Shown here: piece after piece, positions 1 through 6,573 of the stretch
Position numbering within the stretch: the stretch's first letter is position 1
Layout of the letters: each line of letters begins with the position of its first letter
Source: DATACN01 sp038215095
GTDB taxonomy: Bacteria > Actinomycetota > Thermoleophilia > Solirubrobacterales > Thermoleophilaceae
Length of the DNA: 11,421 nt
Direction: 5' to 3'
NCBI GenBank assembly: GCA_038215095.1
Contig: JBBQRG010000085.1
Span: 1 to 11,421 of the forward strand
Translations under genes and position numbers: made by a program
Notes under the pieces: model-generated
What the model was told of the DNA's origin: nothing
The model's input: only the letters and a program-made list of their open reading frames with translations
Databases searched by the model: none

Positions 1-1426
1 CGCGCTGGGCGCCCTCCACCATCGACCAGGTGTCGTCCACCTGCCCGCGGTCGGCCACGATCCCGAAGTCGATGTGGTCGCGGTAGCTCAGCACGGTGAT
101 GTTCAGGCCGACGCCGTCGAGTACGGCGCTCACCGGGTAGTTCGCCTGCAGCTGCGCGCCGGCGCAGTAGAGCGGCTCGCGCGGGCCGGGGACGTTCGAG
201 ATCACCAGGTTGATCGGGGGCCTCGTGCGGCCGAGGATCCCAATCGTCGTGCGCGCGGCCAGGGCGGCCACCGCCGGCGGGATGAAGGCGGTCGCGTCCG
301 TGAGCAGGCTGGCGGGCACCGCGTTGTGGCGCCCCTTGGCGCTCTCCATCAGCTCGTGGCAGCGCATCACGCGCCGCAGCGGGTCGGGCTCGTTGGTCGG
401 GATCGGCACCACCATCACCGAGATGCGGTTGCCGTAGGAGCCCGCGTCCTCCTCGCCTCGCACCGACACCGGCACCATTGCCACCAGCGGCTCCTCGGGC
501 AGCGCGTCGCGCTCGAGCAGCCAGTCGCGCACCGTGCTGGTGGACAGCGCCACGACGATGTCGTTCACGGTCACGCCCAGCTCGTTCTTGATCGCCTTGA
601 CGCGGTCGAGCGACACCTGGCCGAAGGAGAAGCGGCGGTGGGCTGAGATGCGGCCGTTGAAGGGCGTGCGCGGCGCGCGCGCCGAGGTCACCTCGAGGAT
701 GCCGCCGTCGTCCTCGGAGGTCAGCGCCTGGCGCACGTGCGACAGCCCCTTCGAGAGGGCGGGAACGGCGGGGAAGGCGTTGGCCCCCGGCAGCTCGGTC
801 AGGTTGGGCAGCGCGCTCGGCAGCGAGCGCAGCGCGCGCAGCGGCTGGCCCGGCAGCCCCAGCAGGCCGCGGCCGAGCATCTCGAGCTCGCCCGGGACGC
901 GCTCGCCGGCCGGCCCGGCGGGTGCCTCCTCGATCTCGCGCCCCTCGGGCCTGTCGTCGAGGAGCAGCATGAGGATCTCGTTGCCCGACACCCCGTCTAC
1001 AAGCGAGTGGTGCACCTTGCTGAGCAGCGCCACGCGGCCGCCCTCGAGCCCGTGGATCAGGTAGAGCTCCCAGAGCGGGCGGCTGCGGTCGAGCGGGCGC
1101 GCGAAGATGCGCGCCACGGTCTCGGCGGCCTGGCGGTCGTCGCCCGGTGGCGGCACGGCCGAGTCGCGGATGTGGAAGTCGAGGTCGAAGTCCGGGTCGT
1201 CCACCCAGTAGGGCAGGTCCAGGCCGAAGGGCACCTGCTGGAGGCGCCAGCGAAACGGCGGCAGCAGGTGCAGGCGCTCACCGACGGTACGGCAGATGTC
1301 CTTCAGCTCCAGCTTTCCGCCGGGCGCCGTGGACGGGTCGTAGACCGCGAAGCCGCCCACGTGGCCGTAGGTGCGCGGCGTCTCGATGGCGAGGAACTGG
1401 GCGTCCAGCGTGGAGAGCTGCCTCAC
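1..1426 (-). CDS. Wax ester synthase/diacylglycerol acyltransferase (WS/DGAT), C-terminus cut by the window edge
   Basis: This bifunctional acyltransferase family transfers acyl-CoA chains to fatty alcohols or diacylglycerol, producing storage wax esters or triacylglycerol at the inner membrane. About 475 codons are visible and the frame is open at base 1; family members are about 460-490 residues, so only a short tail is missing. The N-terminus reads VRQLSTLDAQFLAIE, the usual family opening. The catalytic HHxxxDG motif is HHSLVDG at residues 139-145, preceded by PLDRSRPLWE (111-120) and followed by VNDIV near 287-291 and by ISNVPGPREPLY in the C-terminal half. The GTG at 1424-1426 is chosen because it gives the family N-terminus and follows a purine-rich stretch (gggggag); no upstream in-frame ATG was found. 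It is divergent from the MFS exporter. Actinobacteria usually carry several paralogues, so substrate preference cannot be told from sequence. Confidence 0.93.
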   Translation of the reverse strand, partial: MRQLSTLDAQFLAIETPRTYGHVGGFAVYDPSTAPGGKLELKDICRTVGERLHLLPPFRWRLQQVPFGLDLPYWVDDPDFDLDFHIRDSAVPPPGDDRQAAETVARIFARPLDRSRPLWELYLIHGLEGGRVALLSKVHHSLVDGVSGNEILMLLLDDRPEGREIEEAPAGPAGERVPGELEMLGRGLLGLPGQPLRALRSLPSALPNLTELPGANAFPAVPALSKGLSHVRQALTSEDDGGILEVTSARAPRTPFNGRISAHRRFSFGQVSLDRVKAIKNELGVTVNDIVVALSTSTVRDWLLERDALPEEPLVAMVPVSVRGEEDAGSYGNRISVMVVPIPTNEPDPLRRVMRCHELMESAKGRHNAVPASLLTDATAFIPPAVAALAARTTIGILGRTRPPINLVISNVPGPREPLYCAGAQLQANYPVSAVLDGVGLNITVLSYRDHIDFGIVADRGQVDDTWSMVEGAQR

Positions 1427-1565
1427 GCCCTCTATCTCCCCCGATTCGTCCCTAAGGGAACCCCGGGAAAGACTGGGGTCCGGTTAGGGGGTCCCCCTCG
1501 ATGGCGGGAGGCCCGCCAGGGCCGATGCTCGTCCCATGCTCAACGGCCCCCAAGGAGGACCTTCT
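1427..1565. promoter_or_regulatory. Divergent intergenic region between WS/DGAT and MFS genes
   Basis: This 139-bp spacer must hold the promoters of both genes. It contains a short palindrome with arms TCCCT/AGGGA (1449-1459), two direct copies of GGGGTCC (about 1475-1481 and 1488-1494), and a perfect 7-bp inverted repeat TGGCGGG/CCCGCCA with a 3-base loop (1502-1518). A strong Shine-Dalgarno AAGGAGG lies at 1552-1558, 7 bases before the MFS ATG. No convincing -10 or -35 pair is visible. The repeats could be operator sites or leader hairpins, but no regulator gene lies next to them, so this is inference. Confidence 0.45.
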
Positions 1566-2909
1566 ATGACGACCAAGCACTTCACGCTTGCCGTGGTCTG
1601 TGCGGCCACGGCCATGCTCATGCTCGACATCGCCGTGGTGAACACCGCCCTGTCGCGGATCGCCGAGGATCTGAAGACGGATCTCAACGGCCTGCAGTGG
1701 ATCGTCGACGCATACACGCTCGCCCTGCCCAGCACCGTGCTGACCGCCGGCGCGCTCGCCGACCGGCTCGGCCGGCGCCGCGTGTTCGCCGTCGGCCTCG
1801 CGCTGTTCACGGCCGCTTCCGCGGTCTGCGCCATGTCGGGGAACATCGACATGCTGGTCGCCTCCCGCGCGGTGCAGGGCATCGGCGGCGCGATCCTGTT
1901 CGCCGTCTCGCTCGCACTGCTGGCCAACGCCTTCCCGGGCGAGCGCGAGCGCGCGGGCGCCCTCGCGGCCTACGGCGCCACGATCGCCGGCTCGTTCGCG
2001 ATCGGCCCGGCCGTGGGCGGCGCGCTGACGAGCGGCCTCGACTGGCAGTGGATCTTCCTGATCAACGTGCCGATCGGACTTGCCTGCCTTGGCATCGCCC
2101 TGACTCGCGTCGAGGAGTCGCGCGACCCGGCGGCCCGCCGCATCGACTGGGCCGGCCAGGGCACGCTCGCCGCCGGACTGTTCCTGCTGGTGCTGGCCCT
2201 GCTGCGCGGCAACGACCAGGGCTGGACCAGCGCGGCGATCATCACCGAGCTCGGCGCGGCCGTCGCGCTGCTGGCGGCCTTCGTAGCCGTCGAGCGCAAG
2301 GTGCGCGAGCCGATGCTCCCGCTCGGACTGTTCCGCGTGCCCGCGTTCACCGGGGCCCAGCTGGCGGCCTTCGCCATCTCGGGCTCGTTCTTCGCGGTCT
2401 TCCTGTACGCGACGCTCTACCTGCAGCAGATCCTCGGGCTGTCGGCCATCGAGGCCGGGCTCGTCTACGTGCCCGGCACGGTCGTCATGTTTGGCGTCTC
2501 GGCCGCCACCGCCAACCTGTCGGAGAAGGTGCACCCCGGCGTGCTTGTCTCCGGCGGCCTGGCGCTCGTCTCCGCAGGTTTGATCCTGATGTCCGTCATG
2601 ACCGGCGTCGACTCGAGCTGGACCGCCGTGCTCCCGGGCACGATCCTCGCGATGATCGGCACCGGCCTGTTCAACCCGGCCGTGATCGCGGTGGCGCTTG
2701 GCGCCTCGCCGGCCGATCAGAGCGGCCTGGCGGCTGGCCGGTGCGGGGCTCGCCGGCCTCGGCGCGGTCGCGGCCGCGCTGCTCATCGCCGGCAGGCGGG
2801 CCCCCGCGGCCGCCGTCGCACCGGTCCTCGCGACCGAGGGCTGCTAAGCCGGAAACGTCATCTCGCTGGCGCCCGAGGCTGCTTCGGCCCCGGGCGCCGG
2901 CTGCGATGA
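1566..2909 (+). CDS. DHA2-type MFS multidrug exporter (EmrB/QacA-like), C-terminus disrupted by deletion and frameshift
   Basis: Members of this family are proton-driven drug exporters with 14 membrane segments. The start ATG at 1566 follows AAGGAGG at 1552-1558; an earlier in-frame ATG at 1536 has no such site. The protein opens with LDIAVVNTALSRI and carries the MFS motif A loop GALADRLGRRRVF and the antiporter motif C (GPAVGG). Family similarity is good for about 391 residues, to DQSGLAAG. There the frame leaves the family and runs through about 56 Arg-rich residues to a stop at 2907-2909. In another frame, 2734-2847 encodes a typical last segment (LAGAGLAGLGAVAAALLIAG, then a short tail and TAA). 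The conserved stretch normally between these two parts is absent. The gene therefore looks like a recent internal deletion, probably inactive, or an assembly error. It could also be annotated as a pseudogene. Confidence 0.85.
   Translation: MTTKHFTLAVVCAATAMLMLDIAVVNTALSRIAEDLKTDLNGLQWIVDAYTLALPSTVLTAGALADRLGRRRVFAVGLALFTAASAVCAMSGNIDMLVASRAVQGIGGAILFAVSLALLANAFPGERERAGALAAYGATIAGSFAIGPAVGGALTSGLDWQWIFLINVPIGLACLGIALTRVEESRDPAARRIDWAGQGTLAAGLFLLVLALLRGNDQGWTSAAIITELGAAVALLAAFVAVERKVREPMLPLGLFRVPAFTGAQLAAFAISGSFFAVFLYATLYLQQILGLSAIEAGLVYVPGTVVMFGVSAATANLSEKVHPGVLVSGGLALVSAGLILMSVMTGVDSSWTAVLPGTILAMIGTGLFNPAVIAVALGASPADQSGLAAGRCGARRPRRGRGRAAHRRQAGPRGRRRTGPRDRGLLSRKRHLAGARGCFGPGRRLR
2866..2900 (+). 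terminator. GC-rich hairpin between MFS and AI-2E genes
   Basis: The arms CTGGCGCCCG (2866-2875) and CGGGCGCCGG (2891-2900) pair over ten positions with one G-U pair; partly paired bases follow inside around a small loop. The hairpin lies just past the TAA (2845-2847) that the undamaged exporter would use. No T-run follows on either strand, so it is not a canonical intrinsic terminator. It could attenuate transcription or be chance structure in GC-rich DNA. Confidence 0.3.
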
Positions 2910-2916
2910 TGGGTCG

Positions 2917-4041
2917 GTGAGCACGACGACGGACGTGCCCCACCTGGGGCCGCCCCCCGAGGAGCAGGGCAGCCCCGAGGGGCCGAAGGGCCCGGAGCGC
3001 GTCGTGAGCTTTCGCCCGCGCGCGATCCTGGTGGCCGTCGGCGTGGTGCTCGCCGTGGCCGCGGCCGTGGCCTTCATCTTCATGGCCCAGGCGGGCCTCA
3101 CGCTGATCGCGATCTCGCTCTTCCTCGCGCTCGCGCTGAACCCGGCCGTGGAGTACTTCCAGGGCCGGGGCATGGGGCGCGGCGCCGCGGTCGGATCCGT
3201 CTACTTCGTCGCCGTCGCCGTCTTCGCCCTGCTCGGGCTCGTTTTCGTGCCGCCCCTGGTGAAGCAGGTCGGCAACTTCATCGACGCCACGCCGGGGCTC
3301 GTTGCCGACCTCACCCGCGGGCACGGGGCGCTCGGCTTCCTCGAGACCAAGTACCACGTGGTCGAGCACGTGCGCAAAGCCACCGCGGGCAAGGGCGGCG
3401 ACAGCCTGACCGCGGGCGCGGCCCCGGCGCTGAGCGTGGTGAAGGGCGTGGCGACCACCCTGCTCGGCGTGGTGATCATCGCCTTCCTGACGCTGTTCAT
3501 GCTGCTCGAGGGGCCCGAGTGGCGCGAGCGCACGGTGGAGCTCGTGCCGGAGCGCCAGCGCGCGCCGGCGGAGCGCGTGGGGGCGGGCATCTACCGCTCG
3601 GTGGGCGGCTTCGTGACCGGCAACCTTCTTGCGAGCCTGCTGGCCGGTGTCGTGGCAACGGTGATCATGCTCGCCACCGGCGTGCCCTACGCGATACCGC
3701 TCGGGCTATTCGTCGCGATCATCGAGCTTGTGCCGTTCATCGGTCCCCTGGTGGCCACGGTGCTCGTGACCTCCGTCGCCCTGACCCAGAGCCCGCTCAC
3801 CGCGGTCATCGCCTTCGGGCTGCTGATCACCTACCACGCGATCGAGGGCCACAGCGTGCGGCCGATGATCTACGGGCGGGCGCTGCAGCTGTCACCGCTG
3901 GCCGTGCTGATCGCCATCCTGCTGGGCACCGAGATAGCCGGCATCCTCGGCGCGCTCGCCGCGATCCCGGTGGCGGGCTCGATCCAGGTGATCGCCGGTG
4001 AGGTGCTCGAGCGCCGCCGCGAGCAGGTCCTCGGCGGTTAG
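2917..4041 (+). CDS. AI-2E family transporter (PerM/UPF0118-like membrane protein)
   Basis: This 374-residue polytopic membrane protein belongs to the AI-2E exporter-like family, which includes TqsA, PerM and some cation/proton antiporters; the substrate is not predictable here. A disordered acidic/proline-rich N-terminus (1-30) precedes hydrophobic segments near 36-56, 60-75, 93-112, 173-197, 232-254, 258-290, 295-308 and 325-360. Family signatures include ALNPAVEYF (72-81), a soluble stretch between the third and fourth segments, LVPFIGP (271-277), and the late sequence EGHSVRPMIYGRALQLSP. The GTG at 2917 is the only start giving the full N-terminus and has only a weak Shine-Dalgarno (GATGATGGG). 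It starts 8 bp after the present MFS stop, so it may be co-transcribed with that gene. Its TAG stop overlaps the stop of the convergent LysM gene. Confidence 0.88.
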   Translation: MSTTTDVPHLGPPPEEQGSPEGPKGPERVVSFRPRAILVAVGVVLAVAAAVAFIFMAQAGLTLIAISLFLALALNPAVEYFQGRGMGRGAAVGSVYFVAVAVFALLGLVFVPPLVKQVGNFIDATPGLVADLTRGHGALGFLETKYHVVEHVRKATAGKGGDSLTAGAAPALSVVKGVATTLLGVVIIAFLTLFMLLEGPEWRERTVELVPERQRAPAERVGAGIYRSVGGFVTGNLLASLLAGVVATVIMLATGVPYAIPLGLFVAIIELVPFIGPLVATVLVTSVALTQSPLTAVIAFGLLITYHAIEGHSVRPMIYGRALQLSPLAVLIAILLGTEIAGILGALAAIPVAGSIQVIAGEVLERRREQVLGG

Positions 4042-4688
4042 GGCGCGCCGAAGCGGTTCGCGTTCGCCCGCACGTTCGCGACGTAGTGCTGGGTCTCCGG
4101 CAGCAGGCCGCGCTCGCGCACCGAGTTCGGCCCCTGGTAGTAGGCGCCGATGGCGGCGTCCTCGCTGCCCATCGTGCGCTCGAGATAGTGCAGGTACATC
4201 ACGCCCGCGTTCACGTTGTCCTGGGTCGAGTACGGGTTGAGCTGGTAGGAGGCCAGGTTCGACTGGATGAAGTCCCAGGTGCCGGGCATGATCTGCATCA
4301 CGCCGCGCGCGCCGGCCGAGGAGACCACCGAGTTGTTGAAGCCGCTCTCCTGGTAGGCCACGCCGGTCGCCACGGACGGCGAGGCGGAGTGCTGGGCGGC
4401 CGCCGAGCCGACCTGCGACGAGCTGGTGCTCTGGCCCGTGGCCGCCGGCGCGGCGGGGCTCGCCTGGCCCGCTGCCGGGATCATGATCGTGCTGCCGAGC
4501 ACGACCTGCGCATCCGGCGAGAGGCCGTTGTAGGCGGCCAGAGAGCTGGTGGTGAAGTTGTTGGCCGCCGCGATCGACCACAGCGTCTCCCCGGCTACGA
4601 CCGTGTGAGGCACGGCGGCCGCGGCAGGACCCGCCCCCGCCAGGACGAACAACACGGACAGCACTGCAGCGACAAGACGAGCACGCAC
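4038..4688 (-). CDS. Secreted LysM and SLT-type lytic transglycosylase
   Basis: This 216-residue exported cell-wall hydrolase should cleave the glycan strand of peptidoglycan. The N-terminus is a signal peptide (VRARLVAAVLSVLFVLAGAG, then AAAA, cleavage near residue 25). A single LysM peptidoglycan-binding domain (about 28-71, HTVVAGETLWSIAAANN) is followed by an Ala/Ser/Pro linker. A Slt/RpfB-like transglycosylase domain follows from about 93, with AYQESGFNNS (catalytic Glu about 114) and SSAGARGVMQIMPGTW. The GTG at 4686-4688 is preferred because AAGGGGAA stands 5 bases upstream and it begins directly with the signal peptide; an in-frame ATG at 4763 lies inside a strong hairpin. The 110-bp upstream spacer from the M28 gene suggests its own promoter or a regulated leader. 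Its TAA overlaps the AI-2E TAG. Confidence 0.92.
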   Translation of the reverse strand: MRARLVAAVLSVLFVLAGAGPAAAAVPHTVVAGETLWSIAAANNFTTSSLAAYNGLSPDAQVVLGSTIMIPAAGQASPAAPAATGQSTSSSQVGSAAAQHSASPSVATGVAYQESGFNNSVVSSAGARGVMQIMPGTWDFIQSNLASYQLNPYSTQDNVNAGVMYLHYLERTMGSEDAAIGAYYQGPNSVRERGLLPETQHYVANVRANANRFGAP

Positions 4689-4798
4689 GACGATTCCCCT
4701 TTTCCCGTTTCCCGTAGCGGGCTCGCTTCGCCGAAGTGCGCGGCCATCCTTGAAGGCGCGCACTGTTACGTACCCTGAAAGCCGTCTTGCAGGGAGGC
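4689..4798 (-). promoter_or_regulatory. Structured leader upstream of the LysM/SLT gene
   Basis: In the direction of the LysM gene, this 110-bp spacer contains a perfect 8-bp inverted repeat AGTGCGCG/CGCGCACT (4735-4742 and 4757-4764) with a 14-base loop. After it come a small CTTC-GCC-GAAG hairpin (4726-4736), a CCCG/CGGG hairpin (4711-4721), tandem TTTCCCG heptamers (4701-4714) and the Shine-Dalgarno (4694-4701). Successive hairpins just before a cell-wall hydrolase gene resemble a regulatory leader, such as an RNA thermometer, a protein-binding site or a riboswitch. I could not match it to a known class. In particular, it is too short for and lacks the conserved boxes of the c-di-AMP (ydaO) riboswitch. 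Confidence 0.4.
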
Positions 4799-5683
4799 TC
4801 AGCGCAGGCGCTGCACGGCGGCGGTCACCGTCTCGCCCACCGCGTCGAGGCTGCGCGGCGAGAGCTTGTCGAGCCGGTCGGAGACGTCGTGGCCCGGATA
4901 GGACCAGTCGATCAGGTCCACGGCCGGGACGCCGGAGCGCAGGAACGGGCTGTGGTCGTCAGTGAGCGCGGGGCCAATGGTGGGCGGGAACACGCTGGAC
5001 GCGCCCACGGTCTTGGCCGCCGCGCGCACCCGGCTCCAGAGGGCCGGGCTGGAGCTGCCCTCGCGCGGCAGTCGCAGGCCCTTGTTGCCCACGTAGTCGA
5101 GCAGCAGCATCGCGATGGTGCGGTGGGGATTGGCGGCGACGTAGGCGTGCGAGCCGCGCAGTCCCGAGTTGTAGAAGTCGGTGCTCTCCTCGGGCAGGCC
5201 CCGCGCCGGCTCCTCGCCGTCGAACAGCACGAAGCGCACCTCGCGCGCCCCGGGCGGCGGCTTCATCCGCGCGAGCGCGCGCGCCACCTCGATCACGACG
5301 GCGCTGCCGGCCGCGCCGTTGTTCGCGCCCACGAACCCGCGCGGAGCGGCCAGCGTGTCGTAGTGCGCGCCCACCACGATGCCCGGCCGGCGGCCCGGCA
5401 GACTGCCCACCACGTTGCGCAACCCCGGCTCGTGCGGCACGGGCTCGAAGTACCCGCCGGGCAGCAGCGGGCGCAGCCGCACCGCGAGACGGCGAAGGCG
5501 CGCCGAGCCCGCCGGGCGCTGGCCGTAGGCGAGCTGCTGGCGCACCAGCCTCCACGCACGCGCGGAGTCGAACTGATCCACGCGCGCGTGGGCCGGTTCG
5601 CCGGTCGTCGGCCGGCCGGCTGCGCCGCAGCCCGCCACGAGAGCGCACAGCACACACCCCAGGGTGAGTCCCGCGCGCCCCAT
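4799..5683 (-). CDS. M28-type metallopeptidase / glutaminyl cyclase-like lipoprotein
   Basis: This 294-residue predicted lipoprotein has a type II signal peptide ending in the lipobox VAGC (Cys19). The M28 fold holds two zinc ions (one in glutaminyl cyclases) and acts as an aminopeptidase or glutaminyl cyclase outside the membrane. Visible elements are GAHYDT (105-110, His107), the position of the bridging Asp in GANNGAAG (119-126), VLFDGEE (152-158, catalytic and metal Glu), LLLDYVGNKG (193-202, Asp196) and DDHSPF (242-247, His244). The residue that is normally Asp in the GANDGASG-like motif is Asn122 here, encoded AAC, so metal binding may be impaired. The closing region LIDWSYPGHDVSDRLDKLS resembles cyclase-like homologues. 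The ATG at 5681-5683 is 11 bp after the aldo-keto reductase stop, so the two are probably co-transcribed. Subgroup assignment (peptidase or cyclase) is uncertain. Confidence 0.85.
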   Translation of the reverse strand: MGRAGLTLGCVLCALVAGCGAAGRPTTGEPAHARVDQFDSARAWRLVRQQLAYGQRPAGSARLRRLAVRLRPLLPGGYFEPVPHEPGLRNVVGSLPGRRPGIVVGAHYDTLAAPRGFVGANNGAAGSAVVIEVARALARMKPPPGAREVRFVLFDGEEPARGLPEESTDFYNSGLRGSHAYVAANPHRTIAMLLLDYVGNKGLRLPREGSSSPALWSRVRAAAKTVGASSVFPPTIGPALTDDHSPFLRSGVPAVDLIDWSYPGHDVSDRLDKLSPRSLDAVGETVTAAVQRLR

Positions 5684-5694
5684 GGGCGCTCAGA

Positions 5695-6537
5695 CTAGGG
5701 GCGGATGAACTCGTCCGGGTCGGGGCCGATCCGGTCGCCGGCGTCGAGCTGCTCGATCTCGGACATCTCGTCGTCGGAGAGGTGGAAGTCGAAGACGTCG
5801 AAGTTCTCGTCGATCCGCTCCGGCGTGACCGACTTCGGGATCACGACGTTGCCGAGCTGCAGGTGCCAGCGGATCACGACCTGGCCGGTGGTCTTGCCGT
5901 GCGCCTCGGCCAGCCGCTCGATCACCGGGTCGTCCAGCACCGCGCCCTGGGCCAGCGGGCTCCAGGCCTCGGTGACCACTCCGAGCTCCTCGTGCTCGCG
6001 CCGCAAGCCCGTCTGCTGGAAGCGCGGGTGCAGCTCGACCTGGTTCACGCTCGGCGTGACCCCGGTCTCGTGCACCAGGCGGCGCAGGTGGTTCGGCTGG
6101 AAGTTCGACACGCCGATCGAGCGCACGAGCCCGTCGGACTGCAGGTCGATGAACGCCTTCCAGGTGTCCACGTACTTGTCCTGTGCCGGCACCGGCCAGT
6201 GGATCAGGTAGAGGTCGAGGAAGTCCAGCTCGAGCCGGTCGAGGCTCGTGCGGAAGGCCTTCTTTGCCTGTTCGTAGCCGTGGTCGTTGTTGAAGCACTT
6301 GGTGGTGATGAACACCTCGTCGCGAGCCAGCCCCGATGCCTTGACGGCCTGCCCGACCTCCCCCTCGTTCTGGTAGGCGGCCGCCGTGTCGATGTGGCGG
6401 TAGCCGGCCTGGAACGCGCGCGTCACAACCTCGGCCGTGTCGTCAGGCGGAACCTGGAATACGCCGAAGCCGAGCTGCGGAATCTCGACGCCGTCGCTGA
6501 GGGTGATCTGGGGGACTGTGTCGGTTGGAGATGTCAT
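5695..6537 (-). CDS. Aldo-keto reductase (2,5-diketo-D-gluconate reductase-like)
   Basis: This is a cytoplasmic, NADPH-dependent reductase of aldehydes and ketones, 280 residues, normal for the family. The catalytic tetrad is visible: Asp50 and Tyr55 in GYRHIDTAAAYQNE, Lys80 in FITTKCF, and His113 in YLIHWP. GVSNF (142-146) and VNQVELHP follow, and IPKSVTPERIDEN near the C-terminus binds the cofactor phosphate. The ATG at 6535-6537 is chosen because GGGAAAGG lies 7 bases upstream and the protein begins just before the family's first strand; the open frame extends further upstream but without homology and across the divergent gene. Only 36 bp separate it from the DsbA start. The true substrate cannot be told from sequence. 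Confidence 0.95.
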   Translation of the reverse strand: MTSPTDTVPQITLSDGVEIPQLGFGVFQVPPDDTAEVVTRAFQAGYRHIDTAAAYQNEGEVGQAVKASGLARDEVFITTKCFNNDHGYEQAKKAFRTSLDRLELDFLDLYLIHWPVPAQDKYVDTWKAFIDLQSDGLVRSIGVSNFQPNHLRRLVHETGVTPSVNQVELHPRFQQTGLRREHEELGVVTEAWSPLAQGAVLDDPVIERLAEAHGKTTGQVVIRWHLQLGNVVIPKSVTPERIDENFDVFDFHLSDDEMSEIEQLDAGDRIGPDPDEFIRP

Positions 6538-6561
6538 TACTGAGCCTTTCCCGCTGATCGC

Positions 6562-6567
6562 TAAGTT
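6562..6567 (+). promoter_or_regulatory. Candidate -10 box for a leaderless DsbA transcript
   Basis: TAAGTT fits the TANNNT -10 pattern and ends 6 bases before the ATG at 6574, so transcription would begin at or next to the start codon. No Shine-Dalgarno is present in the 15 bases before this ATG. Leaderless genes of exactly this layout are common in actinobacteria. The -35 element is weak. Confidence 0.45.
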
Positions 6568-6573
6568 CGAACC

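Noticed and set aside
1536..1565. Earlier in-frame ATG for the MFS gene
   Set aside because: The strong Shine-Dalgarno at 1552-1558 points to ATG 1566, and the extra 10 residues contain that site.
1452..2786. 444-codon open frame on the - strand, antisense to the MFS gene
   Set aside because: Low-complexity Gly/Arg/Asp/His composition and no family motif, whereas the + strand frame has clear MFS motifs A and C.
737..2920. 727-codon open frame on the + strand
   Set aside because: It runs antisense to WS/DGAT and then out of frame through the MFS gene. Its composition is Arg/Pro/Gly-rich with no motif; it is a shadow caused by high GC.
4689..4763. N-terminal extension of the LysM protein to ATG 4763
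   Set aside because: The extension would precede the signal peptide with a charged stretch, starts within an 8-bp hairpin, and ignores the good Shine-Dalgarno before GTG 4688.
4689..4798. c-di-AMP (ydaO) riboswitch upstream of a cell-wall hydrolase
   Set aside because: The spacer is only 110 bp and the conserved boxes of that class are not seen; only simple hairpins are present.
4787..5698. 303-codon + strand frame antisense to the M28 gene
   Set aside because: His/Arg/Ala-rich shadow without motifs; the - strand has a lipobox and M28 motifs.
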